Shown: positions 7,758-19,976 of the stretch, in pieces
Position numbering within the stretch: position 1 is the first letter of the stretch
Layout: the number at the start of each line of letters is the position of its first letter
DNA from: Bacteroidales bacterium
GTDB lineage: Bacteria; Bacteroidota; Bacteroidia; Bacteroidales; Muribaculaceae
Length of the DNA: 21,478 bases
NCBI GenBank assembly: GCA_900770215.1
Contig: CAAGJW010000036.1
Coordinates: forward strand, 1-21,478
Direction of reading: 5' to 3'
Position numbers and translations under genes: made by a program
The notes under the pieces: generated by a model
Databases searched by the model: none
Told to the model about the DNA's origin: nothing
Seen by the model: only the letters and a program-made list of their open reading frames with translations

Positions 7758-8285
7758 ATGAGAAAGGAAGATAAAGCAGTATTAATCGACAAGATCAAGG
7801 ACACCATCGCTCAGTACAGTTGCGTGTATCTCACATCGACAACCGACCTGAACGCTGAAAAGACCACCGACCTGCGCCGCGCTGCCTTCAAGGCCGAGGT
7901 GAAGATGATGGTGGTGAAAAACTCCTTGTTGAAGAAGGCCATGGAGCAGAGCGATATCGACTACTCTGGCCTGTATCCCGCAATGGTAGGAAACACCACG
8001 CTCATGCTGAGCAACACTGGCAACGCTCCTGCTAAACTCATCAAGGAATTCCGCAAGAAGAAAGAGACCCAGCCCGCGCTCAAGGCCGCCTTTGTCGAGG
8101 AGACCGTCTACATGGGCGAGGAGAGCCTCGAGACCCTGGCAACGATCAAGAGCAAGAACGAGCTCATCGCCGACGTTGTGGCACTGCTGCAATCGCCTGC
8201 CAAGAATGTGGTTTCGGCTCTGCAGTCGGGTGGCAACAAGCTCCACGGAATTCTGGAAACATTATCAAACAAAGTAGAAAAATAA
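7758..8285 (+). CDS. rplJ: 50S ribosomal protein L10
   Basis: This is a 175-residue protein that anchors the L7/L12 dimers to 23S rRNA at the stalk base. The N-terminal rRNA-binding part includes LRRAAFKAEVKMMVVKNSLL (about residues 40-59), and the C-terminal helix that receives L7/L12 ends in GILETLSNKVEK. Length is normal. The 21-nt gap after rplA is too short for the long L10 leader that controls this gene in many other bacteria, so regulation must differ or lie elsewhere. Confidence 0.97.
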   Translation: MRKEDKAVLIDKIKDTIAQYSCVYLTSTTDLNAEKTTDLRRAAFKAEVKMMVVKNSLLKKAMEQSDIDYSGLYPAMVGNTTLMLSNTGNAPAKLIKEFRKKKETQPALKAAFVEETVYMGEESLETLATIKSKNELIADVVALLQSPAKNVVSALQSGGNKLHGILETLSNKVEK

Positions 8286-8318
8286 ATTTAAAAACAATTT
8301 TAATTAAATCATACTAAA

Positions 8319-8696
8319 ATGGCAGATTTAAAAGCTTTTGCTGAGGAATTAGTTAATCTTTCAGTTAAGGAAGTAAACGAACTCGCACAAATTCTCAAAG
8401 ACGATTATGGTATTGAACCTGCAGCTGCTGCTGTGGCCGTGGCTGGTCCTGCTGCTGGTGCTGCCGCTCCCGCTGAAGAGGAGAAGACTAACTTCGATGT
8501 GATCCTGAAATCTTTTGGCTCTGAGAAGCTTAAAGTCATCAAGCTGGTGAAGGAGCTCACGGGTCTGGGTCTGAAGGACGCTAAGGACCTGGTTGAGAAG
8601 GCTCCCGCCCCCATCAAGGAAGGCCTGCCCAAGGCTGATGCTGAAGGTCTCAAGAAGCAACTCGAAGAACTCGGCGCTGAAGTTGAACTTAAATAA
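8319..8696 (+). CDS. rplL: 50S ribosomal protein L7/L12
   Basis: This is a 125-residue acidic stalk protein, present in several copies per ribosome, that recruits translation GTPases. It has an N-terminal dimerisation helix region (about 1-34), an Ala/Gly/Pro-rich hinge (about 35-52, AVAVAGPAAGAAAPAEEE), and the C-terminal factor-binding domain from FDVIL on, with the signature KVIKLVKELTGLGLKDAKDL. Length fits the family. Codon use is strongly of the high-expression type. Separated from rpoB by 106 nt that hold a terminator-like hairpin. Confidence 0.98.
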   Translation: MADLKAFAEELVNLSVKEVNELAQILKDDYGIEPAAAAVAVAGPAAGAAAPAEEEKTNFDVILKSFGSEKLKVIKLVKELTGLGLKDAKDLVEKAPAPIKEGLPKADAEGLKKQLEELGAEVELK

Positions 8697-8700
8697 TTTT

Positions 8701-8715
8701 ACCTGAATATCAGGT
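8701..8715 (+). other. Small hairpin directly after rplL
   Basis: ACCTGA and TCAGGT enclose a 3-nt loop starting 5 bases after the rplL stop codon. It lies just before the larger terminator-like hairpin and may help define the rplL 3' end. Confidence 0.4.
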
Positions 8716-8720
8716 ATATA

Positions 8721-8760
8721 GGTTAAGAATCCTCAGGTTCTGTTGATTCTTAACCTTTTT
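8721..8760 (+). terminator. Attenuator-like intrinsic terminator between rplL and rpoB
   Basis: A perfect 11-bp stem (GGTTAAGAATC at 8721-8731, GATTCTTAACC at 8745-8755) with a 13-nt loop is followed by TTTTT and G. The stem is AT-rich, so partial rather than complete termination is likely. In E. coli an attenuator sits at the same place and lowers rpoBC expression relative to rplJL; equivalence here is inferred. Confidence 0.75.
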
Positions 8761-8802
8761 GTGTCATAATTAAAAATTTGAGTTCACTTAATTAATTTTT
8801 CA

Positions 8803-11800
8803 ATGTCAGTTTCCAAACAACCACGAGTAAATTTTGCACGTGTCAAGAATCCGTATCCTTATCCCGATTTCCTTGAGGTGCAATTACAATCATTCAGAGA
8901 TTTTCTGCAATTAGATACCCCAACTGAGAAACGAAAAAACGAGGGACTCTATAAAGTTTTTTCCGAGAATTTCCCCATCGCGGACACGAGGAATAACTTT
9001 GTCCTTGAATTTCTTGACTATTTCATCGACCCGCCGCGCTACACCATCGATGAATGCCTCGACCGTGGCCTCACCTACAGTGTGCCGCTCAAGGCAAAAC
9101 TCAAGCTCTACTGCACCGACCCCGATCACGAGGACTTTGCCACCGAGGTACAAGATGTGTATCTGGGTGCAATCCCCTACATGACTGCCAAGGGCACGTT
9201 TGTGATCAACGGCGCCGAGCGCGTGGTGGTGTCTCAGTTGCACCGTTCGCCGGGCGTTTTCTTCGGACAAAGCGTCCATGCCAACGGCACCAAGCTATAT
9301 TCGGCTCGCATCATACCATTCCGTGGATCGTGGATTGAATTTGCCACCGATATCAACAACGTGATGTATGCCTACATCGACCGCAAGAAAAAGTTGCCAG
9401 TGACGACGCTGCTGCGTGCCATTGGTCTTGAGACCGACAACGACATCATCAAGATTTTCGGCCTGGCCGAGGAACTCAAAGTAAACAAGACCAACCTTAA
9501 GAAGGCAGTGGGCCGCAAGCTCGCCGCCCGTGTCGTGAAAACATGGAACGAAGACTTCGTCGACGAGGATACTGGCGAGGTCGTTTCGATCGAGCGCAAC
9601 GAAGTGATTATCGACCGCGACACCGTGATCGAGGAAAGCAACATCCCCGAGATACTGGAATCGGGTGCGCAGACCATACTGCTGCACCGCCAGGACGTGA
9701 ACACGGGCGACTATGCCATCATCTTCAACACGCTCGCCAAGGATACCTGCAACTCTGAGAAAGAGGCAGTCAACTACATATACAGGCAATTGCGCAACGC
9801 CGAGCCGCCGGATGACGCCAGCGCCCGCGAGGTGATCAACAACCTTTTCTTCAGCGAGAAGCGTTATGACCTGGGCGATGTGGGCCGTTTCCGCATCAAC
9901 AAGAAACTGGGTCTGTCGACTCCCGACGACGTGCGTGTGCTCACCCGCGAGGATATCATCGAGATCATCAAGTACCTCATCGGCCTGATCAACAGCAAGA
10001 CCGATGTCGACGATATCGACCACTTGAGCAACCGCCGCGTGCGCACCGTGGGCGAACAGCTCTACAACCAGTTTGGCGTGGGCCTGGCCCGCATGGCGCG
10101 CACCATACGCGAGCGCATGAATGTGCGCGACAACGAGGTGTTCACCCCAATCGACCTGATCAACGCAAAGACAATATCGTCGGTTATCAACACATTCTTT
10201 GGTACCAACGCCTTGTCGCAATTCATGGACCAGACCAACCCTCTGGCCGAAATCACCCACAAGCGCCGCATGTCGGCCCTCGGTCCTGGCGGCCTCTCGC
10301 GCGAGCGTGCCGGCTTTGAGGTGCGCGACGTGCACTACACCCACTATGGTCGCTTGTGTCCTATCGAGACACCTGAAGGCCCCAACATCGGCCTCATCTC
10401 ATCGTTGTGCATCTATGCCAAGATCAACAAGCTGGGCTTCATCGAGACGCCCTACCGCAAGGTGGAGAACGGCAAGGTCGACCTCGACAACAAGCACGTG
10501 CAGTATCTCACTGCCGAGAGCGAGGAGGGCAAGATCATTGCCCAGGGCAACGCCGAGGTGAACGACGACGGCACCTTTGCCAGCAACCGCATCAAGTCGC
10601 GCCTGGGGGCCGACTTCCCCGTGGCCTCGCCCGACGAGGTCGACTACATGGACGTGTCGCCGCAACAGATTGCGTCGATCGCCGCTGCCATGATCCCCTT
10701 CCTGGAGCACGACGACGCCAACCGTGCCTTGATGGGCGCCAACATGATGCGTCAGGCAGTGCCGCTGCTGCGCAGCGAGGCTCCTATCGTGGGCACCGGC
10801 ATCGAGCAGCGTCTGGCCTACGACAGCCGCACCCAGATACAAGCCGAGGGCGAGGGCGTGGTAGAATATGTCGACGCCGACGTCATACGCATACGCTACG
10901 ACCAGACCGAAGACGAGGCCTTCGTCTCGTTTGAGGAACCCGTAGTAGAATATCACTTGCCCAAGTTCCGCAAGACCAACCAAAACACCACCATCGACCT
11001 GCGCCCCATATGCGACCGCGGCCAGCGCGTGAAGAAGGGCGACATCCTCACCGAGGGCTACTCGACCGAAGACGGCGAGCTCGCCCTGGGCCGCAACCTC
11101 AAGGTGGCCTACATGCCCTGGAAGGGTTACAACTATGAGGACGCCATCGTGCTCAACGAGCGCATGGTGCGTGAGGATATCCTCACCAGTGTGCACGTCG
11201 ACGAGTACACCCTCGAGGTGCGCGAGACCAAGCGCGGCATGGAGGAGCTCACCAACGATATCCCCAACGTGAGCGAAGATGCCACCAAGGATCTCGACGA
11301 GCGCGGCATCATACGCGTGGGTGCTCACATCCAGCCTGGCGACATCCTCATCGGCAAGATCACGCCTAAGGGCGAGAGCGATCCCACCCCCGAGGAGAAG
11401 CTGCTGCGCGCCATCTTCGGCGACAAGGCCGGCGACGTGAAGGATGCCTCGCTCAAGGCCAACCCGTCGCTCAAGGGCGTGATCATCAAGACCCGCCTCT
11501 TTGCCCGCGCCATGAAGAAGAAGCGCACCAAGGGCGGCGACCCCTTCATCAACAAGCTCGACGAGGAGTATGGAGCCAAGCAAGACGAACTCAAGGCATT
11601 GCTCATCGAGAAGCTGCTCAAGCTCACCGAGGGCCTTACCTCGGAGGGCGTGAAAGACTTCCTCGACACCGAGGTGATAGCCAAGGGCAACAAGTTTACA
11701 GCATCGGTGCTCAAAGACATCGACTACGAGTCGGTCAACCTGAGCAAGTGGACGTCCGACGAGCACCGCAACGACATGATACGCTCCTGCGTGATGAACT

Positions 11801-12609
11801 ACTTGCGCAAGAGCAAGGGCATCGACACTGAGCTGCGCCGCAAGAAGTTTGACTACTCGATAGGCGACGAGCTCCCATCGGGCATCATGCAGATGGCCAA
11901 GGTGTATGTGGCCAAGAAGCGCAAGATAGGCGTGGGCGACAAGATGGCCGGACGCCACGGCAACAAGGGTATCGTGTCGCGCGTGGTGCGTGAAGAGGAC
12001 ATGCCCTTCCTTGCCGACGGCACCACTGTCGACCTCGTGCTCAACCCCCTGGGTGTGCCTTCGCGCATGAACCTGGGTCAGATTTTCGAGGCTGTGCTCG
12101 GTTGGGCCGGTCACGAGCTGGGCGTGAAATTTGCCACCCCCATCTTCGATGGCGCCACGATGGACGACCTCAACAAGTGGACCGACAAGGCCGGCCTGCC
12201 GCGTGGCGGCAGCTGCCAGCTCTACGACGGCGCCACGGGCGAGCCCTTCGACCAGAAGGCCACCGTGGGTGTGACCTACTTCTTGAAACTGGGCCACATG
12301 GTCGAAGACAAGATGCACGCCCGCTCGATAGGTCCCTACTCGCTCATCACGCAGCAGCCTCTGGGCGGCAAGGCCCAGTTTGGCGGTCAGCGCTTCGGCG
12401 AGATGGAGGTTTGGGCTCTTGAGGCCTTCGGTGCAAGCCACGTGCTGCAAGAGATCCTCACCATCAAGAGTGACGATGTCACAGGCCGCAGCAAGGCCTA
12501 TGAGGCCATTGTCAAGGGAGATCCAATGCCCACTCCGGGCATCCCCGAGTCGCTCAACGTGCTGCTGCATGAGCTGCGCGGATTGTGCTTAAGTGTGAAA
12601 CTTGAATAA
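8803..12609 (+). CDS. rpoB: DNA-directed RNA polymerase subunit beta
   Basis: This is a 1268-residue large subunit of RNA polymerase. The rifampicin-pocket segment LSQFMDQTNPLAEITHKRR begins near residue 472. At positions equivalent to E. coli D516, H526 and S531 it has D476, H486 and S491, the usual susceptible residues. The following segment ALGPGGLSRERAGFEVRDVH and the motif CPIETPEGPNIGLISSL are intact. GDKMAGRHGNKG lies at 1045-1056, and the C-terminal clamp part ends in LRGLCLSVKLE. Length is typical of Bacteroidota RpoB. The start is at the conserved MSVSKQPRVNFA. rpoC follows after 25 nt. No strong promoter was seen in the rplL-rpoB spacer, so it probably depends on read-through. Confidence 0.98.
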   Translation: MSVSKQPRVNFARVKNPYPYPDFLEVQLQSFRDFLQLDTPTEKRKNEGLYKVFSENFPIADTRNNFVLEFLDYFIDPPRYTIDECLDRGLTYSVPLKAKLKLYCTDPDHEDFATEVQDVYLGAIPYMTAKGTFVINGAERVVVSQLHRSPGVFFGQSVHANGTKLYSARIIPFRGSWIEFATDINNVMYAYIDRKKKLPVTTLLRAIGLETDNDIIKIFGLAEELKVNKTNLKKAVGRKLAARVVKTWNEDFVDEDTGEVVSIERNEVIIDRDTVIEESNIPEILESGAQTILLHRQDVNTGDYAIIFNTLAKDTCNSEKEAVNYIYRQLRNAEPPDDASAREVINNLFFSEKRYDLGDVGRFRINKKLGLSTPDDVRVLTREDIIEIIKYLIGLINSKTDVDDIDHLSNRRVRTVGEQLYNQFGVGLARMARTIRERMNVRDNEVFTPIDLINAKTISSVINTFFGTNALSQFMDQTNPLAEITHKRRMSALGPGGLSRERAGFEVRDVHYTHYGRLCPIETPEGPNIGLISSLCIYAKINKLGFIETPYRKVENGKVDLDNKHVQYLTAESEEGKIIAQGNAEVNDDGTFASNRIKSRLGADFPVASPDEVDYMDVSPQQIASIAAAMIPFLEHDDANRALMGANMMRQAVPLLRSEAPIVGTGIEQRLAYDSRTQIQAEGEGVVEYVDADVIRIRYDQTEDEAFVSFEEPVVEYHLPKFRKTNQNTTIDLRPICDRGQRVKKGDILTEGYSTEDGELALGRNLKVAYMPWKGYNYEDAIVLNERMVREDILTSVHVDEYTLEVRETKRGMEELTNDIPNVSEDATKDLDERGIIRVGAHIQPGDILIGKITPKGESDPTPEEKLLRAIFGDKAGDVKDASLKANPSLKGVIIKTRLFARAMKKKRTKGGDPFINKLDEEYGAKQDELKALLIEKLLKLTEGLTSEGVKDFLDTEVIAKGNKFTASVLKDIDYESVNLSKWTSDEHRNDMIRSCVMNYLRKSKGIDTELRRKKFDYSIGDELPSGIMQMAKVYVAKKRKIGVGDKMAGRHGNKGIVSRVVREEDMPFLADGTTVDLVLNPLGVPSRMNLGQIFEAVLGWAGHELGVKFATPIFDGATMDDLNKWTDKAGLPRGGSCQLYDGATGEPFDQKATVGVTYFLKLGHMVEDKMHARSIGPYSLITQQPLGGKAQFGGQRFGEMEVWALEAFGASHVLQEILTIKSDDVTGRSKAYEAIVKGDPMPTPGIPESLNVLLHELRGLCLSVKLE

Positions 12610-12634
12610 TAACGTCTCTTTAATACATTTTTAA

Positions 12635-16975
<4,341 letters not shown>

Positions 16976-17055
16976 CGCCCTTGCACCGCAACACAGAAAA
17001 AATGAAAGTGATTCTTACGAATCTTTAAATATTTTTCCATAGTTAATTAGTTTTT

Positions 17056-17093
17056 TCGCCTGGAGGTTTCACAACCCCCAGGCGATTTTTTTT
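17056..17093 (+). terminator. Strong intrinsic terminator of the rpoBC operon
   Basis: TCGCCTGG at 17056-17063 pairs with CCAGGCGA at 17078-17085, extended by further G-C pairs inside, and is followed by eight T residues (17086-17093). On the opposite strand the hairpin would be followed by A residues, so it works for rpoC and not for the convergent membrane protein gene. Confidence 0.9.
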
Positions 17094-17126
17094 GTGTTGC
17101 GAATTTAATGAGGAAATTGCGGGTGC

Positions 17127-18023
17127 TCAGGCGACAACGATGTGGAGACACAGGTAGAGCACGAGCAGGCAGCCCACGGTGGCGATGACGTTCCAGCTCA
17201 CTGCCCAGCCTGCAAAGGAGGTGATGAGGTCGATGCCGGTGAGGTTGAGCAGCAGCAGGGCGGCAGTGGCAGCCATGGCGAGTGCCAGGTAGGTGCCCAT
17301 GGCCTTGAGCACGCTGCGGGTGGCGCTTGAGGCGGGCTTGCGCAACACCGCCAGGCGCAGCAGCCACAGCATGGCGAGCAGCAGGGCGCATTGCGACACG
17401 GGCAGCACGCCGTAGACGAGCGAGCGTGGGTCGTTGGCACTGCGGGCCCATTGCAGCACGGGGTTGTACTGGTCGTAGTAGCCAAACACCATGGGCGACA
17501 CCACGAGGGCCATGACCCAGAACACTGCATCGATGCCTGCCTTGTAGCCCAGCAGCTCGCGCTCGTGGTCGCTGCCCAGCACTGCCCGTGTGGCTCGCCA
17601 AGCGATGCATGCTGCCATGAGAATGAGCAGCACGGTAAAGTAGATGGTGATGCGCGGGTCGTAGTCGCCCGGGTCCCAGTCGCGGTGCGGGTGCAGCATC
17701 ATGTCGATGGCAAAGGCGGCACGGTTCACCACGGTCACGCTTTGGGTGCTGTCGCGGTGCTGGAAGTCGCGTATCACCTTGTCGGGGGCAAAGATCATCC
17801 CGTTGAAGTCGGCCCAGGTGCGCCTCAGGCTCACGTAGCCCAAGGCCGCGTACACTCGCTTGAGGTTGCCCTGGCGGGTATTGAAGGTAGAGACCTGCTG
17901 TGCGGCACTGTCGCTCACGGCAGTGTGTGCCAGCCGACCGGGCTGCTGCGCCTGTGCGGGCATGGCTAAACTCAGTGTCATCGCCATGAGCAACAAGATG
18001 ATGTGTAGTGCAGTGCGTGCCAT
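17127..18023 (-). CDS. Five-span membrane protein with signal peptide, function unknown
   Basis: This is a 298-residue protein I do not recognise. It opens with a likely signal peptide (residues 1-25, ending MPAQAQ), continues with a polar region of about 95 residues that would be periplasmic, and then has five predicted membrane spans at about 125-143, 163-182, 201-227, 241-263 and 274-297. Between the first spans are short charged loops such as SDHERELLGYK, and HPHRDWDPGDYDPR precedes the first span. No catalytic or transport motif is apparent. It is convergent with rpoC and has its own consensus-like promoter. The upstream gene ends in a terminator, so it is probably a separate unit from the B12-controlled genes. 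An overlapping reading frame (17047-18045) is poor in hydrophobic residues and rejected. Confidence 0.75.
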   Translation of the reverse strand: MARTALHIILLLMAMTLSLAMPAQAQQPGRLAHTAVSDSAAQQVSTFNTRQGNLKRVYAALGYVSLRRTWADFNGMIFAPDKVIRDFQHRDSTQSVTVVNRAAFAIDMMLHPHRDWDPGDYDPRITIYFTVLLILMAACIAWRATRAVLGSDHERELLGYKAGIDAVFWVMALVVSPMVFGYYDQYNPVLQWARSANDPRSLVYGVLPVSQCALLLAMLWLLRLAVLRKPASSATRSVLKAMGTYLALAMAATAALLLLNLTGIDLITSFAGWAVSWNVIATVGCLLVLYLCLHIVVA

Positions 18024-18041
18024 TGTAGTGCTTATAATATT

Positions 18042-18077
18042 GCAAAGTTATAGATTTTCGGCCGCACTGTCAACAAA
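18042..18077 (-). promoter_or_regulatory. Bacteroidota-type promoter of the membrane protein gene
   Basis: On the - strand, TAACTTTGC (18050-18042) is preceded after 20 nt by TTG (18073-18071), within GGTTTGTTG. The -7 box is identical to those of the tRNA operon and the riboswitch unit. Transcription would start about 12 nt before the ATG at 18023, giving a very short leader. Confidence 0.7.
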
Positions 18078-18161
18078 CCGCCGCAATGTTTTGGCCCAAA
18101 CTGGTTGCGAGGATGCAGGTTTTCGCACATTTCTGCCTGTCATTCTTCCTGTGTGCGACTG

Positions 18162-18198
18162 AAAAAAGCCCCGTCGTGTCGCTGCACAATGGGGCTTT
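18162..18198 (-). terminator. Intrinsic terminator of the secreted protein gene
   Basis: On the - strand AAAGCCCC and GGGGCTTTTTT form a stem around an 18-nt loop that can itself pair partly, ending in a run of six T residues. It lies 25 nt after the stop of the gene at 18224-19081, and separates it from the membrane protein gene. Confidence 0.85.
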
Positions 18199-18223
18199 AC
18201 TAGCATAGGCGATAGCTATATGC

Positions 18224-19081
18224 TTATCTCAATATCTTCTCGGTAGCGCGAGTGCCATCGGTGAAGATAGTGACCTTGATATTGAAGCCGTTGAATGGTT
18301 CGTCGCTCTCCATGCCCTGCATGTTCACATATTTTACCATGCGTGCGGTCTTGAGTTGTGTAGTGCTTTCAATGCCTGTGCTGATCTTCGTTTGGGGGGC
18401 AGCTTTTAGTTTTTTCCAGCTTTGAGGACTCATGCCCACGGCAAAGTTCCATCCATCCCAGGAGCCGTCGGCTAAGACGCGGCCCGAGGCACCCACATTG
18501 CTGTAACCCCATGAACTGCTGCTTGAGTCTTTTGTCCAATAGCTCCAGTAGCCGCTGTACCATCCCGACTGCCAGTAGTCGAGTGTGTCGACAGCCGAAT
18601 AACCGTCATAGCTGTAGCCACTGGCGCTGAAGAAACCCACTGAGTCGGGATATAAGATGGTGCTGTCCTTGCGCAAAGCAAAGTTGCCGCTGTTGTTCAA
18701 ATCATAGCCAAAGCCAGCTATGGTTGAACCGTAGGCGGTGCCTGTTTGCCCCATCCAGAAGAAGCGGGGGTCGTCTTTGGCAACAGCCTTGACCATGTCC
18801 TCTCCCGAGGCCGAGCCGCTCCAGCGGTAGCCCCACACGAGCGCACAGTCCTCGCCATTCACGTTCCACTGCACGGCAAAGGCCGATCGGTTATCACCAT
18901 TTCCCACCCAATAGGTGATGCTGTCGATTGTGAAAGTCTCGCTGGCAATGCGTTGCATGGGTACAGCTTGAAGCTTTGCCTTGGGATGGGGACGGCCCTG
19001 GACCGTGATACTGTTTTGAGCAACTGAAACGCCTGACACTAGAAGTGCAGTCAGAAGAAAAAATGCATAAATCTTTTTCAT
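18224..19081 (-). CDS. Secreted protein of a B12-riboswitch unit, with T9SS-like tail
   Basis: This is a 285-residue exported protein. The signal peptide MKKIYAFFLLTALLVSGVS probably ends near VAQ (residues 20-22). The body is rich in Trp, Tyr, Gly and Ser: YWVGNG (57-62), CALVWGYRWSG (79-89), GEDMVKAVAKDDPRFFW (93-109), DYWQSGWYSGYWSYW (168-182) and VGASGRVLADGSWDGWNF (196-213). I have seen this type of WGYRW...DPR domain in extracellular proteins, but cannot name the family with certainty. The last 40 residues (EPFNGFNIKVT, DGTRATEKILR) look like a type IX secretion signal and nearly match the tail of the first CDS of the window. Upstream lie a decayed relative and a cobalamin riboswitch, with no terminator between, so a role in B12 capture at the cell surface is inferred. 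No own promoter was seen. Confidence 0.8.
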   Translation of the reverse strand: MKKIYAFFLLTALLVSGVSVAQNSITVQGRPHPKAKLQAVPMQRIASETFTIDSITYWVGNGDNRSAFAVQWNVNGEDCALVWGYRWSGSASGEDMVKAVAKDDPRFFWMGQTGTAYGSTIAGFGYDLNNSGNFALRKDSTILYPDSVGFFSASGYSYDGYSAVDTLDYWQSGWYSGYWSYWTKDSSSSSWGYSNVGASGRVLADGSWDGWNFAVGMSPQSWKKLKAAPQTKISTGIESTTQLKTARMVKYVNMQGMESDEPFNGFNIKVTIFTDGTRATEKILR

Positions 19082-19160
19082 GAAAGTTTTTTTTTAAATT
19101 GTTAAACATAAAAATGAAAAATTATCGTGATAATACTGTCTCGTGTCGTTGAGCATCATT

Positions 19161-19292
19161 TCATTATCTTCTCGGTAGCGCGCGTGCCGTCGGTGTCGGT
19201 GTTGAAATCAAAACATTGGAGTATTCCCTGCTTGCTGCACAAATCGTTGTGACAACGGCACATGCCAAAGCCAATATTGACAATTTCTTCAT
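19161..19292 (-). pseudogene. Remnant of a secreted protein gene related to the one downstream
   Basis: On the - strand an ATG at 19292 opens a good signal peptide, MKKLSILALACAVVTTICAA, followed by a short tail that stops at 19164 (42 codons). In the -1 frame the same DNA ends with DGTRATEKIMK and a stop at 19161-19163. That is the C-terminal end of the neighbouring intact gene (DGTRATEKILR), and the DNA is nearly identical there (ATCTTCTCGGTAGCGCG on the + strand of both). The simplest reading is that a full gene of similar size lost its whole middle, joining signal peptide and tail out of frame. It lies between the riboswitch and the intact gene. Confidence 0.75.
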
Positions 19293-19508
19293 GAAAAATG
19301 TTGTTTTACTATATATCATATTTTTTTCACTCATTGCAATCGGTTGTGATAGGGCAAAAAACACCTATCTCTTGCCATCGACGACAAGCAGGCATGTGGA
19401 AAATACGGGAAGAGCTATTTTGTGGCTCCCACACAGTATAGTGCTAATAGTGAAACAGCTGGCAACCATTTAATCCAGCCGGAACTACATCATCTGCGTT
19501 ATGCCTAA
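19291..19508 (+). pseudogene. Possible frameshifted small lipoprotein ORF (tentative)
   Basis: An ATG at 19291 opens MKNVVLLYIIFFSLIAIGC, a lipoprotein-like signal with a lipobox-like AIGC. The frame runs 60 codons to 19473 but loses protein character after about 25. At 19356-19362 the bases A AAA AAC stand exactly in the register of a -1 slippery heptamer (codons GCA AAA AAC). The -1 frame beyond continues with a hydrophilic, plausible sequence (AIDDKQACGKYGKSYFVAPT and more) to TAA at 19506-19508, giving about 72 residues. No promoter or ribosome site is visible, and the start codon overlaps that of the opposite remnant. It may be an indel-damaged relic, a real slippage product, or chance. 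Confidence 0.22.
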
Positions 19509-19569
19509 TAGTCCAATAGCCTCGTGGACTTGCCATCGTGTGAGCAAGGCACAGCATCTAAATAAATCT

Positions 19570-19773
19570 TAGGTAGGTCTTCTGACTTTTCTCCGGCTCT
19601 GTTCACGCCTTCCCGGTGATGATGCAGTCAATGTGAAATTGATGGTTGCAACCAGTGGCTTGTGTGTGAACGGCCCAGTGGTAGAGAATTACAGCAGCGA
19701 GCACTGTCCAGGACTTTCACCTGGTTCCCTTTTAATCTTTTGGCAATGTTATTGCCTAAAAGAACCTGATGCC
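19570..19773 (-). ncRNA. Cobalamin (vitamin B12) riboswitch
   Basis: Read on the - strand, the core is clear: AAAAGGGAACCAGGTGAAAG, TCCTGGACAGTGCTCGCTGC and TGTAATT, then CCACTGG, then GGGAAGGCG, and finally the B12 box AAGTCAGAAGACCTACC (complement of 19572-19588). These match the conserved parts of the cobalamin riboswitch in the right order and spacing. Ligand binding normally lowers expression of downstream B12 uptake or synthesis genes. A consensus promoter lies just upstream. Downstream are a gene remnant and then a secreted protein gene. A small hairpin (CTTGC/GCAAG, near 19515-19545) after the B12 box could belong to the expression platform, which I could not resolve. Exact ends are approximate. 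Confidence 0.93.
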
Positions 19774-19787
19774 TTTAAATATTTGCT

Positions 19788-19820
19788 GCAAAGTTAAGAT
19801 TTTTTCAATTAATTGCAAAA
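19788..19820 (-). promoter_or_regulatory. Consensus promoter driving the cobalamin riboswitch
   Basis: On the - strand TTTTG (19820-19816) is followed by exactly 19 nt and TAACTTTGC (19796-19788), a full match to the Bacteroidota promoter. Transcription should begin near 19780, only a few bases before the riboswitch. Confidence 0.85.
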
Positions 19821-19950
19821 TTTTTGTCGTTGCCGTCTGGGTGCCCGCTGGGGAGCCCTTTGCAATCTCATGGTCCCCAAAAATGTGGTTAGAGTTGTTG
19901 CAATTGTGGGGAAATGTGATTAAATTTGCCTGCTGTAAAGCGCGAGGTTC

Positions 19951-19976
19951 TGTCCTTTCCTGATTTAGGTTGACTC
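19951..19976 (+). repeat. Terminal inverted repeat of the IS, orfB side
   Basis: Starts TGTCCTTTCCTGA and ends GTTGACTC. It matches the complement of 21453-21478 at 20 of 26 positions, with the differences clustered in a 5-bp middle segment. Confidence 0.8.

Noticed and set aside
10399..12570. 723-codon ORF on the - strand opposite rpoB
   Set aside because: Same codon-bias effect; the + strand encodes an unmistakable RpoB.
17047..18045. 332-codon ORF on the - strand overlapping the membrane protein gene
   Set aside because: It is Arg/His/Pro-rich low-quality sequence from the other frame, and it extends into the rpoC terminator. The 17127-18023 frame has a signal peptide, clear membrane spans and a promoter at the right distance.
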